In this document: positions 23,801 to 33,215 of the stretch, piece after piece
How positions within the stretch are numbered: the stretch's first letter is position 1
How the letters are laid out: every line of letters starts with the position of its first letter
DNA from: Hydractinia symbiolongicarpus
Lineage: Eukaryota; Cnidaria; Hydrozoa; Anthoathecata; Hydractiniidae
Assembly: GCF_029227915.1 (NCBI RefSeq)
Contig: NC_079878.1
Location: forward strand, 13,208,001-13,272,000
DNA length: 64,000 nucleotides
Direction of reading: 5' to 3'
The notes under the pieces: generated by a model
Database searches by the model: none
What the model was told of the DNA's origin: nothing
Seen by the model: the letters and a program-made list of their open reading frames with translations, nothing else
Position numbers and translations under genes: made by a program

Positions 23801-26800
23801 ATTTGACCACGGATTGCAAACTAAAGTATGACAAGAAGATGAGTATGACAAGGGTGAGTCTATTACATAAGAAGTAGTGCAAATGCACGCATTTCAAATT
23901 ATACACATACCTGGTTCACAGTCTTTTAGATAACATTGTTTTGTCTCATTAAGAGTTTCCTTTTGGTCATTTTTGAAACAATCCATATATCTAATCCTTA
24001 TACCAAATCCACAATCTGCTGAACAATTACTCCATGCAGTCCATGGATTACAGTGTATATCTAGAATAAAAACATGATAACTTATTAAGTAGCATATAAA
24101 ATTTTAAATAAAAAATCCTAATTTCTGCTAGTTGATGCAGTCAAAACAGTATATAGACGAACTGTATATATGTGTATATAATTAGGGCACAAAGTGAAAC
24201 GTGTATAGCCTCTTTACATCTCTGATGTTTATAAATCTCAAATAAAAAAGCATTCTTCTCATAATGGGGTCAAAAAGTGGCTGATACAATACACCACAAT
24301 ATAGTGTATATTTAGTCTGGTCATTAATAAAAGCCTTAGAAAGAGCTAGAAACAAAACAATAACAAATAAGTTACGCCATACCTGGCTTTCTTGTTATTG
24401 GTGGTGTGGTTGTCCCTGGTGTGGTTCTTGGTGTGGTTGACCCTGGTGTGGTATTTGGTGTGGTCGACCTTGGTGTAGTACTTTGTGTGGTCGACCCTGG
24501 TGTGGTACTTAGGGTGGTCGACCCTGGTGTGGTTCTTGGTGTAGATGACCCTGGTGTGGTACTTGGTGTGGGAGATACTGGTGTGGTTCCTGGCGTAGTT
24601 GAGCCTGGTGTAATGCTTGGTGTGGTTGATCCAACTGTTGATGACACTGATATTGTACTTGTTGTAAATGGTGGAACAGTTGTAAGTGGTGGACAGGGTG
24701 GCTGTATACATGCTATAACAACAGAATTAATATTCATCAAGGAAAAACAAGGACATAATTAAACAATTTATTTTTATCTATAAGATAGTACATCTATTTT
24801 TAACTTTATTTTTTATTTGTTTTATGAGAACATTAGTTATATATATATATAGTTTCTTGTGAGATCCCTGTAAATTTGACTTCTTATATTTATCTGCAAT
24901 GTTAATTAATTTTTTTTATTTTGCCTAAAAAAATATTATGCAGCTTGATCACAAAAACAAAGGTATTTGCACACCAATAACTGCCCAAAAGTGTGGTCAA
25001 TGTTTTGTTCTATAGCATATAATGCATAGATTTGTTAACAATATTTACTCTTCTGAATCTGTCATTTAGCTTTGCAAGAAGACAAATACTAAATCAACTT
25101 GCAAACTTACTGCTTATGATTGTACAATGTGCAAATAAATTATTTTTGTATAGTTTTTATTAGCTTCCTCTATTCAAATTTCCCTGCAAACATAACTATT
25201 TAGTTCTGACTTTAAACAAGGTTTTCTTACCTCCACAATTTCCCCATTGCCTATCTTGATCATAGTTAAGTGTGGTTCCACACCAGTAGCCTTGGTTTGG
25301 TTGAAGAACACATGAATATTGAGGCTGTCCATTGTAAACAAAAGGAATTGAACAACATGCACCATTTGAATTTCCCCCAAATGATGGAAGTTGACATGTA
25401 CCAGAGACTTCTAAGAAGGTAATCATAAACATCAAGATATATACAAGGAGAAATAAAGAAAATAATACATTGCTGAGATGTGCCTTATTTTTCACAAGTT
25501 CTAAGTATTCTAATTATCAATATATGAATTTTTATGTAATTTGGATTCTTTACAACATTTTCTGAGGTCCACTAAATTCATGCCCTTATTAAGGAAATAA
25601 ATTAGTACAGCCATAAACGACATGGCATTAAAATTCAATTTTGTTTACAGAATTCGATACATCCATTACAATTCAAGGAACTTCTTGCTATTTGGTAAAA
25701 ACCCCATCCCCAGACAGTACGGCACTTTTCCCTGATCGAGTGAGTGGCGCTTTGGAGCATGTAATCAGTCAATCAAGTGACTCTCCCCCAATCAATGTTA
25801 AGACATATTTCACCAAAGTTTTGGCTTATCTTTCTACATTACAAATGGGTTCGACTGCTCAGAGTGGTTTTTATATAATGTGAAGCCATTACACCAATAA
25901 CATGTTTCCATATCTTAAGCTAGCTTGTGCTATAGGGTATTAATCATTATTTCTTTCACGAATATATATTTACATTAGTGTTTTTGCTTTGGCTACCCTA
26001 GTTTGTCACCTACGCTAGCTAAGAGTAGCTACATATTTATGTTGTCTAGATAACCGTTTTGGTGTATCCTGTAAGTATGCAGTAGCTCTGTTATCTGTAC
26101 ACGTAATAAAAGACTCAATTATTCACAAGCTAGCTACCCTTACTTGCTTCAAGACATAAAATAATAAAATCATTCCAGCATAATAGCCAGAAACAAATAG
26201 TCTTTTACCATGTTGTTGATCCAACGTAAATAAACATTAATAGCGCCAGAACAGCATGGTGATTTTTTTAATTGGTGAATCGGCGAGAGCTACGCATGTG
26301 AGTTCATATAAAAAAAAATGGGCCCGCACTTTTGTCCAGTGGCTTGAGGGCAAGCCACTGGACAAAAGTGCGGGCCCATTTTTTTTTGTCAAAACAAAAT
26401 AACAAAATAGCCAGTAACAAAACTCCTTAAATATTGCTTTAAGAAGATTTTTATTCAATGTTTTAATTAACAATTTTAAAAACTTAAAATTAGGAGCTTT
26501 TTTATTCTCATTTTATTACCTATTACTGGATTAATTAAGGACTTCAAGAAGAGAACTTTATGCATTAGGCAGATGTCACAAATATTTGGTGTTAGAGTCA
26601 CCTGACCGTCCTTATTTTCAGATCACAGTTGGAAGAATTACAGCAACAAAAAAATCTTCTATGCTCGTTGTCTTCGTTTGGGGTGGCATCTTTCTTGAAA
26701 ACAAACCTTTGTAGATGATGTTTGATTGAGGAAATGATCAAGAGTATTAATAATTTATTATTCAATTAAAAATAATGCACATAAAATATTACTTACTGTT

Positions 26801-29800
26801 ACAGTCTGGTTTCGCATAACAATTGACCCCATTATTTTCGCATAAGCAAGCAGTACATGGGTCTGTTTCAAAACTTTGTCCAATTTGGTACGTTCCTCCA
26901 TTAAATGTACAGTCTAAAAAATATGCTTTGCTAGCTAAAAGTCTTTAATTCTTAATAAAGGTTACACGTAAAAAAAGACAACAAAAGTCCCGTAGCAAAT
27001 GACAGTAAAAAAGTACTACAGCGAGAAGAGCAGAACAACACATGAAATTGATTGTTTTGATTTTATGTAAAAGTCACACAAAATGACAAAATATTTATAT
27101 ATTTCCAGGACCTCGGAACCAAGGTTGCGAATCAAACCGATTAGGTGTTTCATTTAAGACGCATAAAAGTTAAAAACATAACAGCGTCAAAGAAAAGCTG
27201 CAGATGCAATGCGGATTTTCGTGATTCAAAAGAATTTCGTGTATACTCAATTTAACTCCGAAAATGCTACTTCCATTGTAAGTCGTGATTTTTAATGTCA
27301 ACACAACTGTTAGATGCATGCGTTGTGTGTTGTATAATCAACGCGACCCAGGTGCGTTCTCAGGTAAAAAATATTGGTGCAGAGTGAAGCTAGACACTTT
27401 CAGCATTAAGAATACCTATTTGTTCCTTAACAATTTCGATCGCACTGAGAACAAAAGTTAAATTTATCATTATAACTTGAGGTAACAATATCTTACTTGC
27501 ACGAGTCGGTTTTTCAACATATAGAAAACCTTCAACAAGGGTGTTTCCCGGAGCAAGTGTCTTATTGCCGGTAGTTTGTTTAGCTTCTGTTTGGTTTGCA
27601 ATATTGTAATCACCCTGAAGCTGTGCAGGTCCAACAGGAATTTTGACACTATTTTTATTTGCAGCAACAGGGGCTTGTGGTGGCCAAGCAACGGCTGGTG
27701 CTTGACTTTGTGCCGGAATTTTAGCAGTGATTGGTTGCGGGGCTGCGAGCGTCTTGTTTGGAGCGCTAGCTTGTGTCATGGCTTGAGTGTTTTGCTGACC
27801 AGGCATTGCAACTGGAACTTTACTGGGAATATTAGATTGAGCGTTGTCTTTCTTTGACGAGCACATTATAGGACAATGTTTTTTCATCCAGGGTTGGTAA
27901 CAAATATCAAGAGTATAGCTCTTGCATCTTGGATCATCAACCATAAAAACTAACAAAAAAGAGGAACAGTTTGATAATAAATTTTTTACAAATTAAACAA
28001 AAAACAAAAAGCTGGCCTAAAAAGTTTATTTTTACCTGCAGGCTGTTGCGGGGCAACTCTTGACGTTTGTTCCACTTTTTTGTTACTTTCTTTGTCAAGA
28101 TTTCCTTGTACGTCGCCACCAAGATTAACCAACGTAACTGGATATTGGTAAGCAGACAATGGCTTGGTTGGATGTCGTTCTTGTGTGTTTGATGTGCTGT
28201 CAGCACCACCTCCAACCTTCGCAATGACTGGTTGCTGTGGATACACTAATTTTGCTACATTATTTTCAGGTCCTGATAATTTTTGTCCTGTGGATGGGTC
28301 AACAGCATATCGCATTTCTTCATTTTTTTGAATTGCTAATTGATTTTCTTTAGACGTTCTGTTTCCATCTGTTATTGGTAAGATAGGATATTGTCCCACA
28401 TTTGATCCTGGTGAAGTCAATTGAGTAATGTCCGGTATTATTTTTGTAAGTGTAGGAGTTAAAGGATTTGATGGTGCAGATGAAGCTTGTGGCTTTGTTT
28501 GATTTTTTAATACGCCAACGTTCTGTTGTCCTGTGGTAGCTACAGGCTGTTGAACAGCAGGTTGCGGGTATATAGCTGGGAATGACTGCTGAGAATTTGT
28601 TGCTTGATTTGCCTGTTGAACAGGATAGCGATAAGGACTGAAAGCTAAAAAAATGATGTTAAGAAATAAACATACAAGAAATAAATTAACTATTTAGATT
28701 ATATCATTTAAAGTATACTATAAACATTCAGAGTATATAGTATTGTTTTTGCTTACATCCGCTCTCTGCAGGGTTAGTGTTATTCCGTGGTTTATTTTGT
28801 GGTACCGCCACGTTCTGTGGTCTTGTTGTAGCTGCCGGTTGTTGAACCTGTGGGTACGCGACTTGTAGTTGCTGAGAGGAACCTGCTTGGTTCGGCTGCT
28901 GGACAGGATACGGATATGGAATGGAAGCTATTTAAAATTGATATTTTAATAAGATAAATAAATGAACAGGTATTATATATATTTAAAGAGAATTATTTAC
29001 ATTTGCCCTAACTTACCTCCATTATTGTTTTTGGGTGGTCCATATACAGTTTTTCCATCCTTGGTGATGTAAGGTGGATATCTGCTGACGCCATAATAGT
29101 TAGAGTCGTTATCATGATGGTGAATGATGGCAGTATCAGTTAAGTGAGTATGATCACCAGCTATAGCGAAAAAATGGAGACATTAACTATTTTTTTGCGA
29201 TTACTGTTTTTGTAAGAATCGTGAAATTCTCTAACGTAAATTAAGAAGTGCCTTACATAGTACAGTATGTATGGAAAGTGGTTACGTTGAAGTTGAAATT
29301 GCTTTTAATAATTCTGGCAAAAAAAATATAGATAAACATCGACTTACGTTTATGAGTTGCGTTAGCTGGTATGTCTATATCAGAAGGTACAGCCGATTTC
29401 TTTGATCCGTCTTCATCAGGGAATCCAGCTTCTGCGTAATTGAAATTTGGACTATACTGAGTTGTTCCAGATTGTTCACCCAGATTGATACTTCTCTCAA
29501 AATCATTAGGATTAAGTGGTTCCACTGGTTCGTTAAAGTGTGATGTTGGTGAAGCACCTTCTTCGTATGATTGAGGACTAATGTAGTTATCTTCGGGAGT
29601 CGAATACATGCTTGATCGTGCTGACGATTGCTTAGTAGCGTCAGGTTTTATTGGGGCAGCGTTCTCGAACTCATTTGGAGGCGGCTCGTTACCGAAGTGA
29701 TTATTGTTAACGTAATTATATGCATCGTCCATATCTTTTTGACTCAAATGAGAAAGATCAGCTGAGGTCTTTGATATCAACCGATGCTGTTCCTCCGGAT

Positions 29801-30133
29801 TCATAGGTCCTTGAGGTTGACTCATATCCAAGAAGGCTTGCGATGTATCATCACTAGAATGGGGACCATCATTACCTACTTCGCCGTAATAATCAGACTT
29901 CTTTCCAACTGTTTCGCTGATCCCTCTTTTATATTTATGGTGATGATGCGCATGACGCTTGTGATGATGATGGTGTGGTTTAGCTGAAGAGCAAACAAAA
30001 GATATATATTAATAACATTTTTTAATGACTTAAACGAGTCTTGTTACAACGTAGAAAAAAAGTAATACTTACCACTTGATTGCTGCAGGCATATCAAAGC
30101 TAGCATGACCACAAAAAACAGCAATTTGGCCAT
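20416..30133 (-). CDS. Secreted ShK-like/VWC/FN2/mucin/TSP1/LamG mosaic protein (21 exons)
   Basis: The coding exons from 30,133 down to the TAG at 20,416 sum to 4,965 nt (1,654 residues), and every junction is phase 1. The coding exons are 30,073-30,133, 29,348-29,983, 29,017-29,160, 28,757-28,927, 28,036-28,644, 27,497-27,949, 26,797-26,913, 25,231-25,410, 24,383-24,712, eight TSP1 exons from 24,060 to 22,109, three LamG exons and the last exon 20,416-20,804. The start ATG is the first in an exon that encodes [17 protein letters not shown], a clear signal peptide. A non-coding 5' exon probably ends at 30,280 (gtaagt) and joins 30,185. The protein is predicted to be secreted, adhesive and O-glycosylated. 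I know of no named orthologue with this module order. Confidence 0.82.
21073..22027 (-). CDS. LamG/pentraxin-like domain (three exons)
   Basis: The exons are 21,731-22,027, 21,324-21,524 and 21,073-21,231. The motifs are [10 protein letters not shown], an [12 protein letters not shown] segment, [31 protein letters not shown] and a closing [20 protein letters not shown]. This is the concanavalin A-like jelly-roll fold of LamG-type domains (WxHIAVTY and [16 protein letters not shown] signatures), usually a glycan- or protein-binding module. Confidence 0.82.
22109..24060 (-). CDS. Eight TSP1 repeat exons of the mucin-TSP1-LamG gene
   Basis: The exons are 23,911-24,060, 23,665-23,820, 23,418-23,573, 23,047-23,196, 22,834-22,971, 22,575-22,748, 22,341-22,487 and 22,109-22,255, all phase 1-1. 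Most begin with a cysteine directly before the first Trp ([32 protein letters not shown]) and lack the CxNPxP core, in contrast to the array at 0.8-19.2 kb. They therefore belong to a different TSP1 disulfide subtype. The two TSP1 arrays were not made by simple recent copying of one another. Confidence 0.83.
24383..24712 (-). CDS. Thr/Pro mucin-like repeat exon
   Basis: This 330-nt exon starts [15 protein letters not shown] and continues with about eight imperfect 10-residue units of the type [10 protein letters not shown]. It is coded by a 30-bp minisatellite visible on the plus strand as repeated ggtgtggt...cctggtgtggt. The segment is predicted to be a heavily O-glycosylated stalk separating the N-terminal cysteine modules from the TSP1 block. 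The copy number is likely to vary between alleles. Confidence 0.8.
25231..25410 (-). CDS. Fibronectin type II-like domain exon
   Basis: This 180-nt phase 1-1 exon contains [16 protein letters not shown], then YWCGTT and [11 protein letters not shown]. The CxxPFxYxGxxYxxC ... WCxTTxNYDxDxxWGxC pattern is the FN2/kringle-like signature with its four cysteines, a collagen- or matrix-binding module in other animals. The extra CC before the PF motif is unusual. Confidence 0.75.
26310..26387. repeat. Near-perfect 37-bp-arm hairpin in an intron
   Basis: The arms 26,310-26,346 and 26,351-26,387 are reverse complements as read, separated by the 4-nt loop aggg. The arm includes GGGCCCGCACTTTTGTCCAG. 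The hairpin sits in the intron between the VWC-like and FN2-like exons. Arms without visible mismatches imply recent origin, as in a foldback transposon or a replication-slippage inversion. Confidence 0.9.
26797..26913 (-). CDS. VWC-like single-exon domain
   Basis: This 117-nt phase 1-1 exon reads [14 protein letters not shown], then [15 protein letters not shown] and ends with DC. The C-x-YxxGxxF-x-DxCxxCxC spacing is that of the N-terminal subdomain of von Willebrand type C modules. It is flanked by long introns, the downstream one carrying a 78-bp hairpin. Confidence 0.6.
27497..27949 (-). CDS. ShK-like cysteine exon with Ala/Pro-rich tail
   Basis: This 453-nt exon begins with a compact cysteine motif: [16 protein letters not shown], then MKKHCPIMC. 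The MKKxCPxxC ending is the hallmark of the C-terminal half of ShKT domains, which are abundant in cnidarian and nematode secreted proteins. Only four cysteines are visible instead of six, so it is a reduced or divergent member. The rest of the exon is Ala/Pro/Gln-rich linker. ShKT domains occur in many non-toxic matrix proteins and enzymes, and nothing here suggests a toxin. Confidence 0.6.
28036..30133 (-). CDS. Signal peptide, His-rich and Pro/Gln-rich N-terminal region
   Basis: Five exons encode the first part of the secreted mosaic protein. After the signal peptide comes a histidine cluster ([19 protein letters not shown]), then an acidic, Ser/Asn-rich stretch (29,348-29,983), a shorter [11 protein letters not shown] segment (29,017-29,160), and two Pro/Gln-rich exons with repeated [10 protein letters not shown] / [10 protein letters not shown] motifs (28,757-28,927 and 28,036-28,644). 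The last two exons share an opening motif and look like a duplicated exon. The whole region appears low-complexity and probably disordered. The His cluster could bind metal or become charged at low pH; this is inference. Confidence 0.8.
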
Positions 30134-30388
30134 TTTGATTTGCTAGTTTACCTTATTTGCTAGGTGCTTTTGTCCCCTGTCTAGCCTAAAGAATAAACAA
30201 ATTAAGAAAAGTACAGGAAATATATTGAATATCTTGAATCAATAAAATCACAACATTGTCAATGAAATTTAACACTTACGATCTGGTATATTATTCAGAG
30301 AAATTACAAGGCTTTTAAACCTCAAAGAAGGACATTAATATACGTAAACCAATGTATTTAGATATACAGAGGAATGTGATGGGATTAC

Positions 30389-30398
30389 ATATATATAG
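30389..30398 (-). promoter_or_regulatory. Candidate TATA box and 5' UTR exon of the mosaic gene
   Basis: The minus strand has a TATATATAT run here. It lies about 110 nt upstream of a clean gtaagt donor (exon end 30,280), which pairs with a tttag acceptor before 30,185. This would give a short non-coding first exon and place the start ATG at 30,133 in exon 2. Confidence 0.35.
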
Positions 30399-30403
30399 GA
30401 TCT

Positions 30404-31830
30404 CTTATGCGCTGTGTTCATAACTTGCTATTATTTTTAAAATTGGTTACCCAGGATAGTCTTTTCATTTCCTATTTGTACTGCTAATCAACGAGGGTCT
30501 TGCGAAGGGGGTTCTAATACAAGCTTAGATCATAAAGTCTTTTCTAATTATTTTGTTAGGATTTGAAGAAAGTAAACACCGTTAGTATACACACACTGCG
30601 TTGTTTATGTATGTATCAGGCGATTCTTTTTATAATTGTGAGTAAATTATGATGCAGGATAATCTTTCATGATATATAAGAAAGCATTTCTTGAATGGAA
30701 AAAAAAACGCGCGATTTTTCAATATGATATATAGAGGAAAAACGGTCTGGATTTTGTTAAACGAAAAGTCTGAAATTGTCTTTACGTTATTGGTTTTGTC
30801 GACATAATATTTGTAGCGTTCGCAGGATGCCGAAAATGAACCATATCTTACCTTCAACTAGACGATTAAATTTGATATTTCTTTGTCTCTAATTATTATA
30901 ATAATTTACTGTCTATTCATTTTTTATTTCTTCGTCTTAAAATAAAATAAATATTAAGATAATTTTCACAGTAAAATAAATTGTGCCTAATCGAATAATT
31001 AAAAATGGCAAACTGCTAATTTTTTCCACCTGCGTAAAAGTGAGTTCATTGATCTTCACGAGCGAGCAAAAGATCAACCGCATCTAAGAATAATCTGCAG
31101 TACAATAACAACTCATACTCTGTTTTCTTTTCATACAGAACCCTTTTTGTATTGGCAAAAAACGGTCTAGCACTTTCGATGTTTAAGAAACATTTAAAGT
31201 GATAAAAAATTAACCATTTAGAGGATTTGAATGCAGTTTTGCTTATACTAATATCTTTCTTCCTCCAAAATAAAACTCGTCATATGCTATTGAGACAAAA
31301 GCTCACATTTACCAAGTTAGACAACCTCTCCTATCATCTGTCACTTTAATTAGACTTAAATTAGTTGCCTAATTATGGTCGTAACCACATTTATTTTGAT
31401 CCCAATTCTTAAAATGCTGCTCAACAAGTAATTTCATCTTTTTTTTTTTTTTTTTCATAAGCATTTTGTAGTATGCTGCCGCGTTATTGGAGGAAACTTC
31501 ATACATACGATTCGGGTGATCGTCAAATTGTACTAGAGAATATTAGAAAGTATGATTCTCCAGGTAACTTATTCCCTTGGACAATGAAGAAAAAGTTTTA
31601 TTAAATTTGGGAAAAACAAGCAAGTTTCTAGTTAGCATGTAAAAAGTCTGGCTGTCTAATGTTTACTGTCAAAATGTCAACAGAAGTGAATTTGAGCAGA
31701 CGAAAAACATATACACAGGCTAGGTCATAAATATTTTTTTATCACTTCGGCATTCTTCATCTTGCCTAACTGATCAGCTGCAAACATTATGTTCAGCCCA
31801 GTGTGACCAGAGGAATAAGTCCTTAGTAGC
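30404..31830. other. Intergenic region upstream of the mosaic gene
   Basis: AT-rich with poly-T tracts; no conserved coding exon on either strand. It presumably contains regulatory sequence for the minus-strand mosaic gene. Confidence 0.4.
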
Positions 31831-32247
31831 TGTTCATATGGGAAATATTTCCTCGCGAACCCGGTAAATGTCTCAGCAAGATATCAAGTCGAGATCTCGG
31901 GTTGTTAACAAACTCTTAACAAAATTAAGTTGCGTTCATATAAGAAAAAACATTTACCCGCCTACCGAGATCTCGGGTGCGCATGATCGACATCTGGGTA
32001 AGAGGGTAATGCATTTCCCATATGAACGGAAGTTTCGTCAGTAGGCAAGATAAATGTTATGTCGATTCGGCATAATTTTTTAAAAAAAGCAAAAGATTCT
32101 TATCACAATAAATAATAGAAACGTATCGCATGGTATTTTCTCACTCGAGGAAAAGCTTTCTCGGCCATGCCATATGGACAGAAAGTAAAACTTATATCAT
32201 GCTGAAATATTTCCCCGCTAACCGAGGAAATATTTCCCATATGAACA
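31831..32247. mobile_element. MITE-like element with 25-bp terminal inverted repeats
   Basis: The left end TGTTCATATGGGAAATATTT plus CCTCG (31,831-31,855) is an exact inverse of 32,223-32,247. Internal sub-repeats of the same kind (cccatatgaacgg at about 32,019; gagatctcgggt at about 31,892 and 31,968) give a nested palindrome. No open reading frame is present. It lies between the mosaic gene promoter and the LRRC34-like gene. Confidence 0.75.
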
Positions 32248-32899
32248 CTCCTTTAGTTGAGTTTTTATTCTTGGATTAGCATGTGCTGACTTTCAAAATT
32301 CGTTTTGTTTTAAATGGATACTATTAGGACAGTTGTGTCTTTTTATAAGAAACGTCCAGAAGCTTAAAATATCCTTTGCCAAGAATAGAAGATAAAAAAG
32401 TTAATAGACAATGATACCAAATCATGCGCGAAAGTTTAAATCAAGCGCAATGAACTGAGGATAACACTAAAAACATTTGGACCTGAAACTCAACGCCGGG
32501 TTTCCATTCTCTTGTATTTTTTTTATTATTTATTATTTAATTTTTTATTTTTATTTATTTTTTAAAAATAAAATTGTAAAAAAACTGAATATTTTTTAAA
32601 AATATGCAGTTTTTTTGTGTTTTTCTTTTCTAAAATTGCCATATTGTAGGGAAAATGAAAAGATTTTTTATAGATTTAGCTACATATCTTTAAAACATAT
32701 ATTATTAAATTTATACAAAACACACAAGTAATATATACAGTAAAACAACATATCAAATAAATTAAGGTACATATATAAAAATATAAATATTTATAACTCT
32801 ATAATTTATGTTAAAAACCAAATTGACAGGTGAAACCAAATTGACAGGTGGACTGAAACGAAACATGTTTTTACAAACCTGGGTATAGTTTTTTAAATC

Positions 32900-33085
32900 A
32901 TTTCTCCACTAGGCGAATTTTTTTAGCGTTATAATTTATTCTGGCATCTTGACTGGTTGTAAGTTTTCAACGCATCAAAAATAAAAAGGATTTTACATTA
33001 TAGCACCGCCCTGTACTCTTCAAGCCAATCAGAAGCTTTTCTTTTCTTTTGCGCCAAATACTTCGTCTAGTGGAGAACGCCGTTA
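32900..33085. repeat. Possible foldback repeat with ctccactagg ends
   Basis: tttctccactaggcgaat near 32,903 is mirrored by gtctagtggagaa near 33,066. A related half (agccaatcagaa ... gcctagtggagaaa) occurs at about 1,175-1,245. The evidence is limited to these short matches. Confidence 0.35.
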
Positions 33086-33215
33086 GGGATTAAAACTTTG
33101 AATTTAAAATCAACAAATATTGTTGAAGAAAATTTTAGGACTAGCTATGCGTTTAATAAGATGGTATTAAAACATTGCATCGGATTAAAGTGAAGTGATG
33201 TGAAAACAACTGAGG

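Noticed and set aside
24406-24762. 118-codon plus-strand frame rich in GVV repeats
   Set aside because: It is the antisense shadow of the Thr/Pro minisatellite exon, whose minus-strand frame has supported splice sites.
25641-25883. 80-codon plus-strand frame in an intron of the mosaic gene
   Set aside because: No recognised motif, no splice or promoter evidence. Possibly a fragment of a dispersed repeat.
27497-27949. ShK-like exon as a venom toxin
   Set aside because: The domain has a reduced cysteine set and is one internal exon of a large matrix-type protein, with no toxin-like precursor layout.
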